Assembly (NCBI GenBank): GCA_910579785.1
Contig: CAJTVJ010000004.1
Span: 1-64,000 of the forward strand
Origin: an uncultured Christensenella sp.
GTDB taxonomy: Bacteria; Bacillota; Clostridia; Christensenellales; UBA3700
Direction of reading: 5' to 3'
Length of the DNA stretch: 64,000 nt
The notes below the pieces were generated by a model. The model searched no databases. It was not told the DNA's origin and saw only the letters and a program-made list of their open reading frames with translations. Both the position numbers and the translations under genes were made by a program. Positions 59,508 to 64,000 of this stretch are shown here, piece by piece. Numbering within the stretch: the first letter of the stretch is position 1; each line of letters opens with the position of its first letter.

Positions 59508-60395
59508 ATGAGAGATATATGGAACCCTTGGCACGGCTGTAAAAAGTGCAGCGAAGGGTGTCAAAACTGTTATATGTATTATCTTGATCAAATACATGGC
59601 AATTTTTCAAGCGACAAAGTTGTCAAGACCAACAATATGTATTATCCGCTTGTTAAGAACAAAAACGGAGGCTATGCGATAAGAAGCGGAGAGATGTTGA
59701 GGGTATGTATGACGTCAGACTTCTTTATCGAAGAAGCTGACGAATGGAGAGGTGAGGCGTGGAACGTGATTTATCAAAGACCCGACGTAAAATTCTTTTT
59801 GCTGACAAAAAGACCTCAAAGGGTGGAGAAATGTCTGCCGAAAGATTGGGGCGACGGCTGGGAAAACGTCTTTTTTAACGTCACGTGCGAAAATCAACTA
59901 CGGGCAGACGAGCGCATTCCCATATTGCATTCGTTGCCGTTTAAGCACAAGGGGATAATGACGGCGCCTTTGATAGGCGAGATTAGCATTGCAAAATACC
60001 TAAAAGAGGGGCAGATTCAGCAAGTAATTTGCGGAGGTGAGAATTACAGCGGAGCAAGGGAGTGTCGATTTGAATGGGTAAAAAAGCTGTCTGACGAATG
60101 CAAAGAGGCTGACGTGTCTTTTGCGTTTATAGGTACGGGAAAATATTTTACTAAGGACGGCAAGCGCGTGATAATAAACGGCGGAAACTCAGAACATGCA
60201 AAAGCTGCGTTTACTTATAATCTATCTTACAGCGGAAAGCCGATAAAGTTTGATCTCAAAGACCATTTGGGTTTGGAGATAGACGAGAGTTGTTATGCCG
60301 CCAAGTTTAGGCAAAGGTGCAGCTCTTGCGGCAGTAAATGCGTATGCAACGGTTGCGACGACTGCGGGAAATGCGAAAGAAGTCAGTTATTGTAA
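59508..60395 (+). CDS. DUF5131 (phage Gp37/Gp68-like) radical-SAM-like protein
   Basis: 295 residues from the ATG at 59508, which is correctly spaced from CAGGAG; an ATG at 59502 is too close. The N terminus WNPWHGCKKCSEGCQNCY contains CxxxCxxC (CSEGCQNC), the cluster motif of radical SAM enzymes. VRVCMTSDFFIEEADEWRGEAWNVI-like and FFLLTKRPQRV segments follow, as in the Gp37/Gp68 family. The C terminus carries a second Cys-rich block (CSSCGSKCVCNGCDDCGKC, nine Cys) that could bind metal. Some homologues sit in phages. The reaction and substrate are unknown. It occupies the place where secDF often follows yajC. Confidence 0.82.
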   Translation: MRDIWNPWHGCKKCSEGCQNCYMYYLDQIHGNFSSDKVVKTNNMYYPLVKNKNGGYAIRSGEMLRVCMTSDFFIEEADEWRGEAWNVIYQRPDVKFFLLTKRPQRVEKCLPKDWGDGWENVFFNVTCENQLRADERIPILHSLPFKHKGIMTAPLIGEISIAKYLKEGQIQQVICGGENYSGARECRFEWVKKLSDECKEADVSFAFIGTGKYFTKDGKRVIINGGNSEHAKAAFTYNLSYSGKPIKFDLKDHLGLEIDESCYAAKFRQRCSSCGSKCVCNGCDDCGKCERSQLL

Positions 60396-60550
60396 GCTTA
60401 CGATAGCGTTTAGTATTAGTCAAACATAAGTTTAAGAGACATATATTTATATGATTTAGAGAAAAGTGGAGAAAGCGGAAAAGCAAAACTCAATATTAGT
60501 AATAAATTCTTAAAAGCCGTAATATATTTTAACTATTAGGAGGATAATAT

Positions 60551-60940
60551 ATGGCTGTGAAGATGACTAAAAGAGATTTTTTGGAGATGTTTTTGGGTAT
60601 TTTGTTTTCGGTGATAATATCGTTGCTTGCGGTGATAGTATTTGCTATCATAGTAAAATATGCTAATCTGTCGACTAAGGCGGTTGAGATCGTCAACATA
60701 TTTTTAAAGATATTCAGTATATTTTTCGGCACTTTGATAGCTATCAAATCGGGCAAAAAGGGACTTTTTAAGGGATGTGTGATAGGTTTGTTCTTTTCGC
60801 TTGCGTCGTATTTGATATTTTCGCTCATCAACGGGTCGTTTGTACTCAATCCTTTGACGGCGTTTGACATATTGGCATGTTTGGCTGCCGGTCTTTTGAG
60901 CGGAGTATTTACCGTCAACGTGCGAAAAGGAGAAAATTGA
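60551..60940 (+). CDS. TIGR04086 family membrane protein
   Basis: 129 residues with AGGAGG before the ATG. Four membrane helices are evident (about 13-37, 47-64, 70-93 and 103-121). Length, topology and position just before the SCIFF gene fit the TIGR04086 family, a clostridial membrane protein regularly found near scfA/scfB and yajC. Function unknown. A role in handling the SCIFF peptide is conceivable but only by association. Confidence 0.8.
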   Translation: MAVKMTKRDFLEMFLGILFSVIISLLAVIVFAIIVKYANLSTKAVEIVNIFLKIFSIFFGTLIAIKSGKKGLFKGCVIGLFFSLASYLIFSLINGSFVLNPLTAFDILACLAAGLLSGVFTVNVRKGEN

Positions 60941-61053
60941 CTGTAATTTAAAATTTGCTGTAAGTTTTGTGAGTATAAAATTCATTTAAGCCGTCAATTT
61001 GTCTAATAAAACTATTATATAGATAAAATATTTAAAAGATTTAAAATAAATAC

Positions 61054-61082
61054 TTGCAAAATAATATTATTTATTATATGAT
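61054..61082 (+). promoter_or_regulatory. Promoter of scfA-scfB
   Basis: TTGCAA (61054-61059), 17-bp spacer, TATGAT (61077-61082), with a predicted start near 61089. Confidence 0.65.
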
Positions 61083-61112
61083 ATAAATACTAATGCATAA
61101 ATCGGAGGACTT

Positions 61113-61286
61113 ATGAAACATATCAACAGTATCGTTACAAATTCAATGAAAAAACAAGGTAATATCGGCTGCGGAGAGTGCCAATCAAGCTGCCAATCGG
61201 CTTGCAAGACTTCTTGCACGGTGGGCAATCAAAGCTGCAAGAACAGAGACGAGAAGATCAACGCTCAAAGAAAGCCTTTGATATAA
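61113..61286 (+). CDS. scfA: SCIFF peptide (six-cysteine RiPP precursor)
   Basis: A 57-residue peptide. ATCGGAGGA precedes the ATG at 61113; TAA is at 61284-61286. The core GCGECQSSCQSACKTSC and then TVGNQSC holds the six cysteines (residues 20, 23, 27, 31, 35 and 42), the SCIFF (six Cys in forty-five) hallmark conserved throughout Clostridia. ScfB is known to form a Cys-to-Thr thioether in this peptide; the Thr in KTSC is present. The 15-residue C-terminal tail (KNRDEKINAQRKPLI) after the last Cys is longer than in many family members. The biological role is unknown. scfB starts 15 bases downstream. Confidence 0.95.
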   Translation: MKHINSIVTNSMKKQGNIGCGECQSSCQSACKTSCTVGNQSCKNRDEKINAQRKPLI

Positions 61287-61301
61287 TAGAAAGATTTTAT
61301 A

Positions 61302-62663
61302 ATGGTACACGCTTTTAAATTTGCTTATCGCGGTAAAGCATATCATTTTTTATGGGACAATGAAAGCGGCAGTCTGCACAACGTAGACAAGGTCGCTTTT
61401 TTGTATGCAAAAAAAAGATACGGACAAGCCTTTGAAGATAAAGAAGAGGAAGAGTTTTTGTCAATAGCCGAAGATGATATCAAGGAGCTTGGCGAAGAAT
61501 TTGACGAATTAGAAAAGTCGGGAGTTCTCAACAGCCCTTGCGACACCTACGCCAAGAAAAAGAGAGTGGGCGAGATAAAGGCTCTTTGTCTGCATATTTG
61601 CAACGACTGTAATTTGCGTTGCAGGTATTGTTTTGCCGACGAAGGCACTTATCATACCAGCGACAGGGCGTTTATGTCGGAAGAAGTGGGTAAAAAGGCG
61701 ATAGACTTTTTGATAGCTCATTCGGGAAAACGTAAAAATCTCGAAGTTGACTTTTTCGGCGGCGAGCCGCTTATGAATTTGAACGTCGTCAAGGCGATAG
61801 TCGATTATGCCAGATCGAAAGAGGCGGAGAGCGGCAAGCGCTTTGATTTTACAATGACGACAAATTGCGTACTTCTCAACGACGAGACGATAAAGTGGCT
61901 CAATGAAGAGATGCACAACGTGGTGTTGAGCATCGACGGACGTCACGACGTGCACAGCGCGGTGCGTAAGGCAGTCAACGGCAAAGATTGTTATGACATC
62001 ATTGCAAACAACGCAATGAAATTTGCCAAGGTAAGAGGAGATAAATCTTACTACGTCAGAGGTACTTTTACTGCAAAAAATCTCGACTTTGCAAGCGACG
62101 TGCTTGCGCTCAACGATATGGGATTTGATCAAATATCTATCGAGCCGGTCGTGACTGACATAGAAGACCTTAAAATAACAAAAGAGCATCTGCCTGCGAT
62201 ACTCAAAGAGTATGAGAGACTTGCCGAGAACTATATCGACAGAAGAAAGGGGGATAAATGGTTTAATTTCTTCCACTTTATGATAGATTTGGAGGGCGGT
62301 CCGTGTCTTGTAAAGAGATTGACGGGATGCGGCAGCGGCTGCGAATATCTTGCGATAACTCCTAAGGGAGGAATCTATCCCTGTCACCAATTTGCGGAAA
62401 ACAGCGATTATTACATGGGCAACGTCTTTGACGGCGACGTGGATATGAGCATATCGGACAAGTTTGCCGACAATATTGTGACCAACAAGCCCGATTGCAG
62501 TGGCTGCATGGCAAAATATTATTGCAGCGGCGGTTGCGTTGCCAACAACCTCAACTATGCGGGCGATATGGCTAAGCCATACGACATATCATGCGAAATG
62601 ATGCGCAAAAGATTGGAACTCTCCTTGGCGATAAACGCCATTGAGGGAGCGAAAAATAATTGA
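61302..62663 (+). CDS. scfB: SCIFF maturase, radical SAM/SPASM protein
   Basis: 453 residues. An N-terminal RiPP-recognition-like region (about 1-85) contains the typical HAFKFAYRGKAYHFLWDNESGSLHNVD start. The radical SAM core has CLHICNDCNLRCRYCFADEG (CxxxCxxC) and DFFGGEPLMN. The C-terminal SPASM domain has CGSGCEYLAITPKGGIYPCHQF and CSGCMAKYYCSGGCVANN for auxiliary iron-sulfur clusters. It uses S-adenosylmethionine to form thioether bonds in ScfA. The length and motifs match characterised ScfB. It directly follows scfA, and no dedicated exporter is adjacent. Confidence 0.96.
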   Translation: MVHAFKFAYRGKAYHFLWDNESGSLHNVDKVAFLYAKKRYGQAFEDKEEEEFLSIAEDDIKELGEEFDELEKSGVLNSPCDTYAKKKRVGEIKALCLHICNDCNLRCRYCFADEGTYHTSDRAFMSEEVGKKAIDFLIAHSGKRKNLEVDFFGGEPLMNLNVVKAIVDYARSKEAESGKRFDFTMTTNCVLLNDETIKWLNEEMHNVVLSIDGRHDVHSAVRKAVNGKDCYDIIANNAMKFAKVRGDKSYYVRGTFTAKNLDFASDVLALNDMGFDQISIEPVVTDIEDLKITKEHLPAILKEYERLAENYIDRRKGDKWFNFFHFMIDLEGGPCLVKRLTGCGSGCEYLAITPKGGIYPCHQFAENSDYYMGNVFDGDVDMSISDKFADNIVTNKPDCSGCMAKYYCSGGCVANNLNYAGDMAKPYDISCEMMRKRLELSLAINAIEGAKNN

Positions 62664-62944
62664 CACAGCAATGGCAACGATTTAAGGTAATAGATAATAA
62701 GTAATAGTGAATAAGCGAAGTTTATTCATATATCTTTGAGATATCGCAGAGAAAGCAACGGATATAATTTCTATATAAAATATATAATTTTATATGTTAA
62801 TTTGTTTGCAAAATATATATCTATATGATAAAATACTAGCAGTCATTAAACACTCAAAGTCAGCACAGGCAGTTGCTTGTTTGCCAACAAGTTGCCGAAA
62901 GCGAAAACTTTGGGGAAGAATAAACAAAGAAAAGGAGACAAAAA
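62664..62944 (+). promoter_or_regulatory. rpsB promoter and structured leader
   Basis: An inverted repeat GAATAAGCGAAGTTTATTC lies near 62709-62727. The promoter is TTGCAA (62806-62811), 17-bp spacer, TAAAAT (62829-62834), with the start near 62841. The 104-base leader holds a hairpin CTTGTT (62876-62881) with AACAAG (62886-62891), extended by GGCA/TGCC. It may be an S2 autoregulatory leader, but I cannot match it to a defined family. Confidence 0.55.
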
Positions 62945-63730
62945 ATGGCAGTAGTAACAATGAAAAGCCTCTTGGAGGCAGGTGTACATTTCGGACACCA
63001 AACAAAGAAGTGGAACCCGAAGATGAGCAAATACATCTATTCGGCAAGAAATGATATTCATATCATCGATCTTCAAATCTCGGTAGAGCAAGTTGAGAAG
63101 GCATACGCTTTTGTAAGAGACGTGGCAAAAGAGGGCAAGTCAATCTTGTTTGTCGGCACGAAGAAGCAGGCTCAGGACGCTATCAAAGAGGAAGCTCAAA
63201 GATGCGGAATGTACTATATGAACCAAAGATGGCTCGGCGGTACGTTGACCAATTTCAAAACTATCAGAAGCCGTATCGAGAGACTTAACAAAATCAATCA
63301 AATGGAACTTATCGGACAATTTGAACTTTTGCCGAAAAAAGAAGTATCTCAACTCAAAGTTGAGAGAGATAAGCTCGAAGCTAACCTCGGCGGTATCAAA
63401 GATATGACGCAACTTCCAGGATGTATGTTTGTAGTTGATATCAACAACGAAGACATCGCAGTTAAAGAAGCTCGCAAGCTCGGCATACCTGTCGTAGGTC
63501 TTGTAGACACCAACTGCAATCCAGAACTCGTCGATTACGTTATTCCGGGCAACGACGACGCTATCAGAGCTATCAAGTTGATTGCAAGCATCATGGCAAA
63601 CGCAGTCATCGAAGCCAACGAAGGCATCACTTTCTCAGTTGAAGAAGAAGTTGAAGAAAACGGCGAAGTAAGCGAAGAGAAAGTTGAGAGCGCAGAGGTA
63701 GAGGCAGAAGCTCAAAGCGAGCAAGAATAA
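62945..63730 (+). CDS. rpsB: 30S ribosomal protein S2
   Basis: 261 residues with AAAGGAG before the ATG. It shows the full S2 pattern: SLLEAGVHFGHQTKKWNPKMSKYIY, IHIIDLQISVEQVEKAY, ILFVGTKKQAQDAI, YYMNQRWLGGTLTNFKTI, PGCMFVVDINNEDIAVKEA and LGIPVVGLVDTNCNPELVDYVIPGNDDAIRAIKL. A Glu-rich C-terminal extension (about 222-261) follows. S2 binds the 30S head-body junction. It is co-transcribed with tsf, 19 bases downstream, the standard arrangement. Confidence 0.98.
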   Translation: MAVVTMKSLLEAGVHFGHQTKKWNPKMSKYIYSARNDIHIIDLQISVEQVEKAYAFVRDVAKEGKSILFVGTKKQAQDAIKEEAQRCGMYYMNQRWLGGTLTNFKTIRSRIERLNKINQMELIGQFELLPKKEVSQLKVERDKLEANLGGIKDMTQLPGCMFVVDINNEDIAVKEARKLGIPVVGLVDTNCNPELVDYVIPGNDDAIRAIKLIASIMANAVIEANEGITFSVEEEVEENGEVSEEKVESAEVEAEAQSEQE

Positions 63731-63749
63731 TTGATGAAGGAGATAAAAT

Positions 63750-64000
63750 ATGGCATTTACAAATAAAGACGTAATGGATTTACGCGCCAAGACGGGCGTC
63801 GGTATGATGGATTGTAAAAAGGCTCTTACCGAAGCTGACGGCGATATGGAGAAGGCAATAGAGATATTGAGAGAAAAGGGAATGGCTACCAGCGCAAAGA
63901 GAGCCGGCAAAATCGCATCCCAAGGTATCGTTGAAGCTTATATCAACGACAAGTGCGGCGTACTCGTAGAAGTAAACTGCGAAAGCGACTTTGTTGCAAG
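63750..64000 (+). CDS. tsf: Elongation factor Ts, N-terminal part (runs off the window)
   Basis: The ATG at 63750 follows GAAGGAG. Eighty-three residues are visible before the window ends. The UBA-like N-terminal domain is clear: FTNKDVMDLRAKTGVGMMDCKKAL, the family signature, followed by GDMEKAIEILREKGM. The start of the EF-Tu-binding core follows (IVEAYINDKCGVLVEVNCESDFVA). EF-Ts exchanges GDP on EF-Tu. Confidence 0.97.
   Translation, partial: MAFTNKDVMDLRAKTGVGMMDCKKALTEADGDMEKAIEILREKGMATSAKRAGKIASQGIVEAYINDKCGVLVEVNCESDFVA

Noticed and set aside
1..64000. tRNA genes, CRISPR array, insertion sequence or prophage
   Set aside because: No cloverleaf or T-loop consensus, no regularly spaced repeats and no transposase or phage structural gene were found on reading. 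The phage-named DUF5131 gene stands alone among core genes.

Overview
The window is a chromosomal segment from a spore-forming, low-to-moderate-GC Clostridia-type Firmicute, probably an uncultured gut lineage. Three things support this. There is an uninterrupted sporulation set: spoIIGA, pro-sigE, sigG, pro-sigK, spoVD-like and pdaB-like genes. There is a large Firmicutes-type SRP RNA with an Alu domain. There is also the Clostridia-specific SCIFF peptide with its radical SAM maturase. MurE carries the DNPR motif of meso-diaminopimelate-adding enzymes. No tRNA, insertion sequence, prophage block or CRISPR array was seen. Most of the window is core genome.

Layout. 1-3.4 kb: the end of an unknown gene, a repeat-rich spacer, a SPOR-type membrane protein, a NYN/OST-HTH protein and the SRP RNA. 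3.6-5.2 kb: a PdaB-like deacetylase and a double-OB SSB-like protein. 5.7-8.9 kb: yggS-sepF-lspA-rluD operon. 9.1-10.8 kb: rqcH on the minus strand. 11.0-17.3 kb: tig-clpP-clpX-lon-engB proteostasis cluster. 17.5-19.2 kb: an unknown Cys-containing protein and a metallophosphoesterase. 19.5-33.6 kb: a division and cell-wall cluster, mraZ-rsmH-ftsL-like-spoVD-murE-mraY-murD-ftsW-murA-ftsQ-ftsA-ftsZ, without murF, murG, murC or murB. 33.7-38.0 kb: spoIIGA-sigE-sigG-ymxH-nrdR-sigK. 38.1-46.1 kb: RNase P RNA and a giant GT84/GH94 cyclic-glucan-synthase-like gene. 46.3-50.2 kb: rarA and an ABC exporter. 50.2-50.8 kb: a candidate small RNA and ruvX. 51.4-58.0 kb: yebC-proA-ruvC-ruvA-ruvB-queA-tgt. 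58.0-60.4 kb: a degenerate Fic protein, yajC and a DUF5131 radical-SAM-like protein. 60.5-62.7 kb: a TIGR04086 membrane protein, scfA and scfB. 62.9-64.0 kb: rpsB and the start of tsf.

How the genes fit together. Cytokinesis (SepF, FtsA, FtsZ, FtsQ, FtsL-like, FtsW), lipid II synthesis (MurA, MurD, MurE, MraY) and the mother-cell/forespore sigma cascade lie next to each other. Regulatory signals can be read directly: a sigma-E-type promoter before sigK, paired NrdR-box-like repeats before nrdR, Spo0A-box heptamers before several division or sporulation genes, and an inverted 16-bp repeat before mraZ.

The least ordinary signals are five genes whose -10 box ends only 6-7 nt before the start codon (predicted leaderless mRNAs), a compact structured RNA at 50264-50330, the mraZ inverted repeat, the 2522-residue glucan synthase, a Fic protein whose catalytic His is Gln, and a dispersed palindromic repeat family.
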